Notes: generated from the sequence alone by a model not told the origin. DNA of 6,759 nt from Thermoplasmata archaeon (GCA_021797265.1 JAJZZZ010000078.1:1-6759); one strand, 5' to 3'; shown: positions 1 to 6,102, counted from the first letter of the stretch. Numbers and translations are program-made.

Positions 1-457
1 GTATGGGCAGGATATCTGAGTTGATTCTCCTCCAGCCTGCCACTTTGCAGGTAACACCCTTGTTTGAGGTGTCTCCAAAGTAATTGTTGTACGGAACTCC
101 TACAACTGCCACGCTGACCTTCTTTCCTCTGGTCTGCAGGGAGATACTGTCATCGTTGAAGAAAGCGAATGGCCTGAGATAACAGGATTTGTACTTGTTC
201 TCCCTGACCACGTCGATGATTCCCTGCATGATCTCATCCCTTGTTGATCTGAGGCCCATCCTGTATATGCGTGCAGATCGCATAAACCGGTCAACATGCT
301 CTTCGAGCCTGAAAATTGCAGCATTTCCACCTGCATCGTATGCCCTGATTCCTTCAAAAATCCCGGAACCGTACTGCAGTGAGTGGGTAAGAAGTGGAAC
401 CTTGACGTCGTTGTATCCAGTTATCTTTCCGTCGAACCATACCCTGGAGTTTTCCAT
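1..457 (-). CDS. ilvE: Branched-chain amino acid aminotransferase, 3' end beyond window
   Basis: This is a class IV (fold type IV) PLP aminotransferase that interconverts Leu, Ile or Val with their 2-oxo acids, using 2-oxoglutarate/glutamate as partner; it is cytosolic. The 152 visible residues start VWFDGK (6-11) and carry the family signature THSLQYGSGIFEGIRAYD (24-41), the FRLEEHVDRFMRSARIYRM block (49-67, whose RxxxHxxR-like arginine binds the PLP phosphate in E. coli IlvE), YLRPF (93-97) and GWRRINS (141-147). The lysine that binds PLP normally follows shortly after this last block, so it lies just outside the window. About half of a roughly 300-residue protein is present and intact. ATG at 457 is chosen because an in-frame TGA lies upstream and a TTTATA box sits 27 nt before it, as expected for a leaderless mRNA. 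It is divergent from the PRPP synthetase gene. Family assignment is firm; the exact substrate among branched-chain acids is inferred. Confidence 0.93.
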   Translation of the reverse strand, partial: MENSRVWFDGKITGYNDVKVPLLTHSLQYGSGIFEGIRAYDAGGNAAIFRLEEHVDRFMRSARIYRMGLRSTRDEIMQGIIDVVRENKYKSCYLRPFAFFNDDSISLQTRGKKVSVAVVGVPYNNYFGDTSNKGVTCKVAGWRRINSDILPI

Positions 458-480
458 GTTTATTGGAACCCAATCTTTCC

Positions 481-488
481 TATAAATT
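481..488 (-). promoter_or_regulatory. TATA box of ilvE, leaderless promoter
   Basis: Read on the minus strand this is AATTTATA, centred about 27 nt upstream of the ilvE ATG at 457. Archaeal transcription starts about 25-27 nt downstream of the TATA centre, so the mRNA would begin at or next to the start codon. A small 9-bp palindrome, TTCATTGAA (487-495), abuts the box on its upstream side, where the BRE or a repressor site would be. Its role is unknown. Confidence 0.65.
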
Positions 489-521
489 CATTGAAAGCGG
501 CATTTGAATCCAGATAGTGCG

Positions 522-535
522 AATAAACCTTTAAA
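522..535 (+). promoter_or_regulatory. TATA box of the prs-kptA unit
   Basis: AATAAACCTTTAAA contains TTTAAA at 530-535. With the 25-27 nt spacing seen at other genes of the window, transcription would start near 558-559. That is 3-4 nt before the ATG at 562 and just inside the alternative GTG at 556, so this box favours the ATG. The ilvE and prs TATA boxes lie about 45 bp apart in a shared 104-bp divergent spacer. Confidence 0.55.
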
Positions 536-561
536 CCATACGCACCATAAGGAAAGTGATT

Positions 562-1419
562 ATGATAATAGTCCCGGCAGGTTCTTCCTTGGGTCTTGCT
601 GCCAAGGTTGCAAAGGAAATGGGGGCCACTCTTGCTGATGTTGAGAGAAAGAGGTTTCCCGACGGGGAAATGTATGTCAGGATACTGACGGATACAAAGG
701 GGGCAGAAGTTGCAGTCATTGGAAACACGAGGAGCGATGCGGATTTTGTTGAACTTCTGTTCCTCCTGAATGCAGCCAGGGAAGCGGGAGCTTCACATGT
801 CACTGCAGTGCTCCCTTATTTCGGATACTCCAGGCAGCACATGGTCTACAAGCCGGGGGAACCCGTTTCGTCAAAGGTCATGACCAGGGCCATTGAGAAT
901 TTCTCAGACAGGATCATTTGCGTGGAAATGCACGATGAGGAAACCATTGGTTTTGCATCACACCCATTGGATAACCTAAGCGTGATAGAGACTTCCAGCG
1001 AATATTTCAGGAACATGAAAATTGACCTCATACTTTCCCCGGACGATGGAGGATACGGAAGGGCTAAGAAAATGGCGGAGATCCTTTCAATACCTGCATA
1101 TTACATCAACAAAAAGAGAATTGACGCTAAGACTGTTGAAATGCACCTTCCAGAGATAGACTTTTCAGGAAAGTCCATACTCATTGTGGATGATATCATT
1201 TCCACCGGTGGAACAATTATTAAAGCTGTAAAACTTCTCAAGGACAACGGTGCATCAAGGATCAGCGTCAGTGCTGTCCATGGGGTCTTCGCCAAGGATT
1301 CAGACAAGATCATTGAGCCTCTGGTCGATCTTCTTGCCGTATCAGACACCATCGATGGGGACCACAGCCTGATCTCTGTTGCAGGCGATATTTCAAGAGC
1401 ACTTGCGGGGGATGAGTAG
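562..1419 (+). CDS. prs: Ribose-phosphate pyrophosphokinase (PRPP synthetase)
   Basis: It makes 5-phosphoribosyl-1-pyrophosphate from ribose 5-phosphate and ATP, the precursor of purines, pyrimidines, histidine and NAD, in the cytosol. The 285-residue protein has two tandem phosphoribosyltransferase folds. Visible motifs are RFPDGEMYVRI (31-41), the ATP-binding PYFGYSRQH (85-93), MHDEET (123-128) in place of the usual DLH motif, the SPDDGGYGRA loop (159-168), KKR (184-186) in the flexible catalytic arm, and the PRPP-binding loop ILIVDDIISTGGT (206-218). At about 285 residues it is shorter than the bacterial enzymes (about 315) and matches the Thermoplasma type. A GTG at 556 would add two residues. 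I prefer ATG 562 because it fits the TATA spacing and, as I recall the Thermoplasma volcanium enzyme, both proteins then have SSL at residues 8-10. It is first of a two-gene unit with kptA 3 nt downstream. Confidence 0.95.
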   Translation: MIIVPAGSSLGLAAKVAKEMGATLADVERKRFPDGEMYVRILTDTKGAEVAVIGNTRSDADFVELLFLLNAAREAGASHVTAVLPYFGYSRQHMVYKPGEPVSSKVMTRAIENFSDRIICVEMHDEETIGFASHPLDNLSVIETSSEYFRNMKIDLILSPDDGGYGRAKKMAEILSIPAYYINKKRIDAKTVEMHLPEIDFSGKSILIVDDIISTGGTIIKAVKLLKDNGASRISVSAVHGVFAKDSDKIIEPLVDLLAVSDTIDGDHSLISVAGDISRALAGDE

Positions 1420-1422
1420 GTA

Positions 1423-2172
1423 ATGGCGAATGAATTGAAGAACTGCATGAGCCATGGAGCATTCCGTGGCCCTGAATGTCCAGCATGCGGCAACCAGGGA
1501 AAGCTTCTCATGAGGGAAAGCGAAATTGAGGGCGTTGGAAGAATTATAGCCGGGATGCTCAGGCATTTCCCTGAGAACTATGGCGTGAAGCTTGATGACC
1601 ATGGCTGGGTGAGGATATACAACATTGTGCCTGTGATCAAGGCTCAGAGGAAGAATTTCTACTGGCTCACTCCCTTCCACATTGAGGCCCTGGCCATGAC
1701 CGATCCAAAGCAGAGATACCAGGTCAACAGCGATCATGAGATTCGTGCAGCCTACGGGCACACCATTCCCGTGAACATGGATGACCTTCCCACAGATGAT
1801 GTTCCTTCAAAACTGTACTACCAGACAACCGAGGAAGAGCTTGAATTCATACGGGAAACTGGAATCAGCCCATCAGACAAGAGCTGGATACACCTTTCCC
1901 TGACCCCAAGGCAGGCCTATGTCTCAGGGATGTTCCACATCGATTCCCCCACTGTGGTGGAAATTGACATTGACGGCCTGAGGGAGTCTGGAAGGCAGAC
2001 CTACAGGGCAACGGACGATGTCTTTCTTGTTAACGAGATACCCCCGGAGTTTGTGGGGGAGAAAATGACCGACCAGTTTGAGCTTACTCCTGAAGAGCAG
2101 AAAGAAATAAAATGGGTAAGGGGAAGGATGGAGAGAAAGCTCAACAGGGAAAATTCTAGAGATGAGCCCTAG
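1423..2172 (+). CDS. kptA: RNA 2'-phosphotransferase Tpt1/KptA, archaeal type
   Basis: The family moves an internal RNA 2'-phosphate to NAD+, releasing nicotinamide and ADP-ribose 1'',2''-cyclic phosphate. Its natural target in archaea is unclear, since archaeal tRNA splicing does not leave this mark. The 249-residue protein begins with a Cys/His metal motif, C8-x2-H11-x7-C19-x2-C22, typical of archaeal members. The winged-helix part has LRHFPENYGVKLDDHGWVRI (46-65) with the catalytic Arg47-His48 pair. Next come KQRYQV (96-101) and IRAAYGH (107-113) with Arg108, then the NAD-binding lobe with WIHLSLTPRQAYVSG (155-169), VVEIDIDGL (178-186) and a final IPP (206-208). The GARYG-like stretch of E. 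coli KptA reads GMFHID here, without its arginine. The C-terminus (222-249) is highly charged. It starts 3 nt after prs. A weak GGGGAT purine stretch (1408-1413) precedes the ATG, so it is probably cotranscribed. Its 3' end overlaps the convergent flavoprotein gene. Confidence 0.9.
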   Translation: MANELKNCMSHGAFRGPECPACGNQGKLLMRESEIEGVGRIIAGMLRHFPENYGVKLDDHGWVRIYNIVPVIKAQRKNFYWLTPFHIEALAMTDPKQRYQVNSDHEIRAAYGHTIPVNMDDLPTDDVPSKLYYQTTEEELEFIRETGISPSDKSWIHLSLTPRQAYVSGMFHIDSPTVVEIDIDGLRESGRQTYRATDDVFLVNEIPPEFVGEKMTDQFELTPEEQKEIKWVRGRMERKLNRENSRDEP

Positions 2173-2176
2173 AATT
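2152..2176. repeat. Perfect inverted repeat across overlapping convergent stop codons
   Basis: AATTCTAG (2152-2159) and CTAGAATT (2169-2176) are exact reverse complements, 8 bp per arm with a 9-nt spacer. The kptA stop TAG (2170-2172) lies in the right arm, and the stop of the minus-strand flavoprotein (2158-2156) lies in the left arm. Because of the symmetry, both genes read AAT TCT AG- just before their ends, and both proteins finish Asn-Ser-Arg plus three residues. On the minus strand the second arm runs into TTTT, which resembles a weak hairpin terminator. On the plus strand no T-run follows. Confidence 0.8.
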
Positions 2177-3820
2177 ATGGTCCAGGTATTTTTTCAGGGC
2201 TTCCCTGCCTGATATCATTGCAGCCCTGATGTCGTACTGAAGCCTCTGGTTCTTTTCCACATCGGGCTTTCCCTCAATTTTCTCTACAAATTCTATGCCT
2301 GCCTTAGTTGCAGCCTCAACATAGGAGTGCACCCTGACACGGTCAAGGCTTGTAAGGCTCCTCTTTGACATTATGACCTTGTGGTTTGAGGCGAGCTTCA
2401 GTGCAGCATCATGATACTGGTAAACGTTGGAGTCTATTTTTACGGTCCCTGAAGGCTGCAGTTCCGGATATGACACGTCGGGGAGGCAGTAAAGTGCATC
2501 TGAGCCTGTGTATTTGCTTCCCAGCTCGAACTTCACCCCGAAATTCCGGAGAGCATTCCCGTAGTAATTTATGAGGTTGCCGAACTCTTCCTTCTTCTTT
2601 GGGTCCCAATAGTCAAGGACCTGCCCCCCTATGCTGTCCCTCATGTCATAAACAGTTACCGACATGCCAGCCTTGGCAGCTGTGAGAGCTGCTTCCAGCC
2701 CCTTTATCCCGGCTCCCACAATCTTTATCCTGCCCGTGTTGCTGGGAATCTGCACCTTTCTGAGCTCATATCCCACATCCGGATTCACGGTGCACCTGAC
2801 TTCACCAAATCCAAGGTCCCTGCATGCCTGGTTGCACCTGATGCAAGGCTTGACAAGTTCAGGATTGCTCATGAGTTTTTCAGCAAAATAAGCATCTGCA
2901 AGATGTGCACGCCCAACGGCAACAAAGTCGGATTTCTCCAGCACTTTCTCAGCGTCTGCAGGCCCTGTTACGGAACCTACTACGATGGAGGTGACCTTGG
3001 GCTTCCTTGGAAGCTTAGCTGCGATGTGTGCCTTCTCACCGTAGAATGATGAGGATGAACCGGGTGGCGCAAACCTTCCCGCTGAGAAATGTGCGTAATC
3101 TATGCCTTTAAGGGATTCGGCCACCTTGAGGCCGTAATCCGGCGTGTAACCGTCGGGGTCGTCCTCGTAGAGGCTCAGCCTTATTCCAACCGGGAATTTC
3201 ACCTCAGACTTCACTGCTTCTATGATCTCCTGTGGGAATCTGAGCCTGTTTTCGAGGGATCCGCCGTACTTGTCTGTCCTCCTGTTGAGTGCAGGTGAGA
3301 GGAATTCCTGAATGAGGTATCCATGGGCTCCGTGGAGCTCTATTCCGTCGAACTGTGCGTTGGAAGCAAACTTTGCTCCCCTGACGAAGTCCTTTACAAC
3401 GCTCTCGATGTCTTCAAGGGTCATTTCCCTTGGCATGTATCCCACATAATCTGTGGAGGTTGGCGCCATTGGCCCTTCCCTGTTTGTATCCAGAAATGCC
3501 TTGCCTCCGGCATGCACCAGCTGCATGAATGTCCTGGCGCCATGGGAGTGGATGCGGTCAGTGAGCCTCCTGAATTTCGGGATAAAATCAGGATTGTATG
3601 TTCCGGTTTCATTCCTTGATCCTCTTGAGTTGGTGCTGTTTATGTAAGTGTATTCGGTGATGATCAGCCCCGTTCCTCCAGCTGCCCTTTCCTCAAGGTA
3701 AGCGAGGTGGTTGTCATTTGTGTTCCCGTCAGGATTCCCAAGGTTGGAAATCATAGGAGCCATGACTATCCTGTTCCTGATCTCAAGATCGCCAATCTTT
3801 CCCGGTTCAGAAAATTTCAT
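2156..3820 (-). CDS. Old-yellow-enzyme/2,4-dienoyl-CoA reductase-like Fe-S flavoprotein
   Basis: This is an FMN/4Fe-4S/FAD flavoprotein of the FadH/NADH:flavin oxidoreductase family, which reduces activated C=C bonds, for example in dienoyl-CoA. The TIM barrel (1 to about 320) has the start EPGKIGDLEIRNRIVMAPM (5-23), MQLVHAGGK (99-107), ELHGAHGYL (161-169, Tyr168 matching the FadH catalytic tyrosine), NRRTDKYGGSLENR (179-192), GIRLS (212-216) and the FMN-phosphate stretch GRAHLADAYF (303-312). Four cysteines follow as C326-x2-C329-x3-C333-x9-C343. An FAD motif GAGIKG (369-374) and DSIGGQ (395-400) come next. The rest is odd: the usual ATG motif reads CLPD (445-448), and the NAD(P)H domain has no GxGxxG (about 460-490). 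At 554 residues it is about 115 short of FadH (about 670). There is no frameshift, so it is a reduced but intact protein. ATG 3820 fits the family start. Confidence 0.88.
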   Translation of the reverse strand: MKFSEPGKIGDLEIRNRIVMAPMISNLGNPDGNTNDNHLAYLEERAAGGTGLIITEYTYINSTNSRGSRNETGTYNPDFIPKFRRLTDRIHSHGARTFMQLVHAGGKAFLDTNREGPMAPTSTDYVGYMPREMTLEDIESVVKDFVRGAKFASNAQFDGIELHGAHGYLIQEFLSPALNRRTDKYGGSLENRLRFPQEIIEAVKSEVKFPVGIRLSLYEDDPDGYTPDYGLKVAESLKGIDYAHFSAGRFAPPGSSSSFYGEKAHIAAKLPRKPKVTSIVVGSVTGPADAEKVLEKSDFVAVGRAHLADAYFAEKLMSNPELVKPCIRCNQACRDLGFGEVRCTVNPDVGYELRKVQIPSNTGRIKIVGAGIKGLEAALTAAKAGMSVTVYDMRDSIGGQVLDYWDPKKKEEFGNLINYYGNALRNFGVKFELGSKYTGSDALYCLPDVSYPELQPSGTVKIDSNVYQYHDAALKLASNHKVIMSKRSLTSLDRVRVHSYVEAATKAGIEFVEKIEGKPDVEKNQRLQYDIRAAMISGREALKKYLDHNSRAHL

Positions 3821-3843
3821 TGGAAAGCTATATGCCGAAATGG

Positions 3844-3851
3844 TTCATAAT
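3844..3851 (-). promoter_or_regulatory. Possible weak TATA box of the flavoprotein gene
   Basis: On the minus strand this reads ATTATGAA, centred about 27 nt upstream of the ATG at 3820, the same spacing as the clearer boxes in the window. The match to a TATA consensus is poor. A CATATA closer in (near 3828-3833) is only about 10 nt from the ATG, too near for a leaderless start. The divergent spacer between this gene and the dehydrogenase is 106 bp and shows no other clear structure. Confidence 0.35.
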
Positions 3852-3896
3852 CATGTTTGGTTCAGGACAAGGGAAGAGGCTTATGGATCACTCATG

Positions 3897-3904
3897 TAAA
3901 ATAT
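3897..3904 (+). promoter_or_regulatory. TATA box of the short-chain dehydrogenase gene
   Basis: TAAAATAT is centred 26.5 nt upstream of the ATG at 3927. This spacing places the transcript start on the start codon itself. No Shine-Dalgarno-like sequence precedes the ATG, in keeping with a leaderless mRNA. Confidence 0.6.
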
Positions 3905-3926
3905 CCGGAACTCTTTATGTAAAACC

Positions 3927-4628
3927 ATGGCCAGAATTATTGTTTCAGGTGTGGGAAACGGAATGGGCTGCAATACATCGAGGTTGCTGAAATCGTCGGG
4001 CCATGACGTGGCCATTATCTCCAGGGGAGAAAATGGAAAGAAGGTGGCAAAGGAATTAGGCGCACACTATTCCAGCTGTGACCTCATGAATTTTGAGGAG
4101 ACTGCTAACGCCATTTCTGATCTTACGAAAAAACTTGGCGGCCTGGATGCTGTGGTGCACCTTGCTGGAGGATTTTTCGGGCAGAAGAAACTTGCGGAGG
4201 TTGATTCTGATTATTTCAGTTCTGCCATGAGCAATAATGCAAACACTTTCTATAACGTTGTACAGGGGGCAGTTCCCCATTTCCCTGAATCGGGTGGCTC
4301 CATAGTGGTGATTTCAGCGGCAAGAAGCGTTTACATAAACAGCCATGTTGGCTATGCCGCTGGAAAGGGTGCTATTGACTACATGGTCAGGCTTCTGGCC
4401 AATGAACTCATTCCAAGGAACATACGCGTCAATGCTGTATCGCCTGGATTCATAATAAAGGAAAAATGTGGACAGGGTGACTTCCAGGAGCTGCTGGGAA
4501 AAAGCGGCAGGCATGACGCCAGATATGTTTCTGAAGCAGTCAGGATGCTAATAGAGAACAACCTTACCACCGGCCAGATACTTGAAGTGGATGCCGGTTT
4601 CAGCTCTCGTGTCCCAAGCGGGGTCTGA
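3927..4628 (+). CDS. Short-chain dehydrogenase/reductase (SDR), probably NADPH-dependent
   Basis: This is a classical SDR of 233 residues, a little shorter than the usual 250. The Rossmann fold opens with IIVSGVGNGMG (4-14), a variant of the TGxxxGIG cofactor motif. Arg33, just after strand 2 (IISRG), is a basic residue that usually means NADPH preference. HLAGG (78-82) stands where NNAG is common. Asn103 or Asn104 is the likely tetrad asparagine. Ser130 (VVISAAR), Tyr143 and Lys147 (YAAGK) complete the catalytic set with the normal 13-residue Ser-Tyr spacing. IRVNAVSPGF (166-175) and GQILEVDAGFS (216-226) are the usual C-terminal blocks. It precedes the thiolase by 38 nt on the same strand and is divergent from the dienoyl-reductase-like gene, so a 3-ketoacyl-CoA reductase or 3-hydroxyacyl-CoA dehydrogenase is plausible. 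That substrate is an inference from neighbours only; a FabG-like or sugar SDR cannot be excluded. Confidence 0.88.
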   Translation: MARIIVSGVGNGMGCNTSRLLKSSGHDVAIISRGENGKKVAKELGAHYSSCDLMNFEETANAISDLTKKLGGLDAVVHLAGGFFGQKKLAEVDSDYFSSAMSNNANTFYNVVQGAVPHFPESGGSIVVISAARSVYINSHVGYAAGKGAIDYMVRLLANELIPRNIRVNAVSPGFIIKEKCGQGDFQELLGKSGRHDARYVSEAVRMLIENNLTTGQILEVDAGFSSRVPSGV

Positions 4629-4637
4629 TGGGCATGA

Positions 4638-4645
4638 TTTTTTAA
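4638..4645 (+). promoter_or_regulatory. TATA box of the thiolase-DUF35 unit
   Basis: TTTTTTAA is centred about 25.5 nt upstream of the ATG at 4667, the spacing of a leaderless promoter. It lies in the 38-nt gap after the dehydrogenase stop. The T6 run (4638-4643) could also end the dehydrogenase transcript, since archaeal RNA polymerase stops at T-runs. Confidence 0.55.
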
Positions 4646-4666
4646 CACCAAACCACTTCATTTTTC

Positions 4667-5806
4667 ATGGTTTCAATATCGGCGGCAAATTTTGCCAGAT
4701 TTGGCAAGAGAGAGGAGGATATATTTACCATATCCTCTGAATCTGCACTTCCAATTGTTGACAAATACAGGGATGCCATAGATTTTGTTGTCGTGTCAAA
4801 CTCATATTCGGGTGAATTCAATGACATTTCAGGCCTCAACAACCTACTCACCACACACCTGGCAATGGAGAACGTTCCCTCCATGAGGGTAGACAACACC
4901 AGTGGAAGCGGAGGTTCGGCTGTGCTTGTGGCCAAATCATTGGTTGCATCCGGTGAGGCGGAGAATGTTCTTGTCATAGGGGCAGAGAAAATGACAGGGT
5001 ACCCTACCAAGAAATCAACCAGAATAATTGCCTCACTCCTGCCTCCGGAAGAGAGGCGCGGCGGACCCTCACTTCCTTCACTTGCTGCATTCATGACTAA
5101 ATCCTATATCAGCCAATTTTCACCCACAAGGGAAAGCATTGCCATGGTTGCTGTGAAGAACCACCACAACGGGTCTCTCAATCCTTACGCCCACTTCCAG
5201 GCTGATGTTTCCCTTGAGAAAGTAATGGCATCCAAGGTTATTGTCGATCCCCTGAGGATCTTTGAATACTGCCCTGTGAGCGATGGCGCTGTGAGCCTTC
5301 TAGTTACATCTGACTATAACAACAAGAGCCTTGGGAGCAAGTCCGTCAGGATAACGGGGACCGGTGCTAGCTCAGGCGTTTCTTCCATAACATCCAGAGA
5401 ATCATTGGTCTCCATTGATTCGGTGAAAGAATCAGCAAAGAAGGCTTTCAGGTCAGCAGGAAAAACCCCAAAGGATATGGACCTTGCAGAACTTCATGAC
5501 ATGGCCTCCATCCTTGAAATAGTTGAATCCGAAGACGTGGGCTTTTTCAAGAAGGGAGAGGGCTGGAAGGCCCTTGAAACAGGAGAGACTACCATTGATG
5601 GAAGGTTTCCCATCAATACAAGTGGCGGGCTGAACTCAAAGGGTCACCCAATCGGTGCAAGCGGGGTTGCCCAGACCGCGGAAATATATCTTCAGCTTAC
5701 CGGACAGGCCGGAAAGAGGCAGGCAAAGAATGTGAGCACCGGTTTCAGTGTAAGCATGGCTGGCTTTGGCAACAACTCGACTTCATTTGTATACGAGGTG
5801 GCCTGA
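4667..5806 (+). CDS. Thiolase-family protein with serine in place of the catalytic cysteine
   Basis: This is a thiolase-superfamily protein of archaeal acetyl-CoA C-acetyltransferase/SCP2 type, 379 residues, close to full family length. The family condenses or cleaves acyl-CoAs. Strong family blocks are VLVIGAEKMTG (101-111), KNHHNGSLNPYAHF (164-177), DPLRIFEYCPVSDGA (194-208), ELHDMAS (275-281, catalytic His277), DVGFFKKGEG (290-299) and FPINTSGGLNSKGHPIGASG (314-333, catalytic His327). The nucleophile segment reads RVDNTSGSGGSA (74-85) where relatives have CxSG, so Ser79 (codon AGT, 4901-4903) replaces the nucleophilic Cys. The only cysteine in the protein is Cys202, in the separate YCPVSDGA block. 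The HDxF phenylalanine is Ala280. The stop overlaps the start of a DUF35 gene, the usual archaeal partner. It may be a serine-nucleophile condensing enzyme, a CoA-binding non-catalytic partner, or an enzyme with altered chemistry; the sequence does not decide. Confidence 0.9.
   Translation: MVSISAANFARFGKREEDIFTISSESALPIVDKYRDAIDFVVVSNSYSGEFNDISGLNNLLTTHLAMENVPSMRVDNTSGSGGSAVLVAKSLVASGEAENVLVIGAEKMTGYPTKKSTRIIASLLPPEERRGGPSLPSLAAFMTKSYISQFSPTRESIAMVAVKNHHNGSLNPYAHFQADVSLEKVMASKVIVDPLRIFEYCPVSDGAVSLLVTSDYNNKSLGSKSVRITGTGASSGVSSITSRESLVSIDSVKESAKKAFRSAGKTPKDMDLAELHDMASILEIVESEDVGFFKKGEGWKALETGETTIDGRFPINTSGGLNSKGHPIGASGVAQTAEIYLQLTGQAGKRQAKNVSTGFSVSMAGFGNNSTSFVYEVA
5795..5800 (+). promoter_or_regulatory. 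Shine-Dalgarno site for the DUF35 gene
   Basis: GAGGTG lies 5 nt before the ATG at 5806, inside the last codons of the thiolase gene. It matches the archaeal 16S 3' end well. This supports translation of the DUF35 gene from the thiolase mRNA, in contrast to the leaderless first genes of each unit. Confidence 0.6.
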
Positions 5807-6096
5807 TGGAACTTTACAGGTGCAGCAGCTGTTCGGTCGAATATGTTTTCAGGAGAGCTGTGTGCCCTAAGTGTGGCTCAAAAGGCTTCGGTTCGGTTGA
5901 GGTAAAGAGTGCGGCAGCACTTGACAGCGTACACCTTATAGCTACGCCTGAACCATTTCCGGATGACTACAGCGTGGTCATGTTCCAGACCGATAATGGA
6001 ACGAAGGGATTTTGCCGCACAACTTCAGAGGTCAAGAGGGGAGACAGGCTTAAGATCAAAGATGATGAGAATGGCCCGGTATGTGAGCCTGAATAA
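5806..6096 (+). CDS. DUF35 zinc-ribbon/OB-fold protein, thiolase partner
   Basis: This is a small acyl-CoA-associated protein of 96 residues. A rubredoxin-like zinc ribbon with C6-x2-C9 and C20-x2-C23 (PKCG) is followed by a compact OB-fold (about 28-92). Recognisable OB pieces are LIATPEPFPDDYSVVMFQTD (44-63), GFCRTT (68-73) and VKRGDRLKI (76-84). Many DUF35 proteins run to about 130 residues, so this is a minimal but complete form. In archaeal HMG-CoA-forming complexes a DUF35 protein bridges the thiolase and HMG-CoA synthase and shares the CoA site. That is known from the family; here only the thiolase is adjacent. The ATG shares one base with the thiolase stop (TGATG) and is preceded by a good Shine-Dalgarno, so the two are almost certainly cotranscribed and probably form a complex. 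Confidence 0.88.
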   Translation: MELYRCSSCSVEYVFRRAVCPKCGSKGFGSVEVKSAAALDSVHLIATPEPFPDDYSVVMFQTDNGTKGFCRTTSEVKRGDRLKIKDDENGPVCEPE

Positions 6097-6102
6097 TTCG
6101 GG

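Noticed and set aside
100..485. Open frames of 85 aa (minus, 100-357) and 98 aa (plus, 189-485)
   Set aside because: Both lie in other frames of the partial ilvE gene, whose true frame (457 to 1, minus) matches the aminotransferase family throughout. Neither translation resembles a known protein.
1101..1761. Antisense frames of 136 aa (1101-1511) and 122 aa (1393-1761)
   Set aside because: They run opposite prs and kptA, both of which carry clear family motifs across these stretches. The antisense translations show no family features.
2156..2880. Frameshift or truncation as the cause of the short flavoprotein C-terminus
   Set aside because: The frame is continuous and ends with the family-like AMISGREALKKYL segment. 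Other-frame products here (for example 2409-2609 minus, 2386-2574 plus) do not resemble a missing NAD(P)H domain.
3821..3926. Possible small RNA or tRNA in the 106-bp divergent spacer
   Set aside because: No cloverleaf, strong hairpin or box motifs are visible. The promoter elements of the two flanking genes account for the recognisable parts.
4642..5094. 150-aa antisense open frame over the thiolase start
   Set aside because: It is an antisense shadow of the well-supported thiolase, low in complexity, with no recognisable motif or promoter.
4667..6096. Complete mevalonate-entry operon (thiolase, DUF35, HMG-CoA synthase)
   Set aside because: No HMG-CoA synthase is present. The gene before the thiolase is an SDR and the one after DUF35 is a PLP enzyme, and the thiolase lacks its nucleophilic cysteine.
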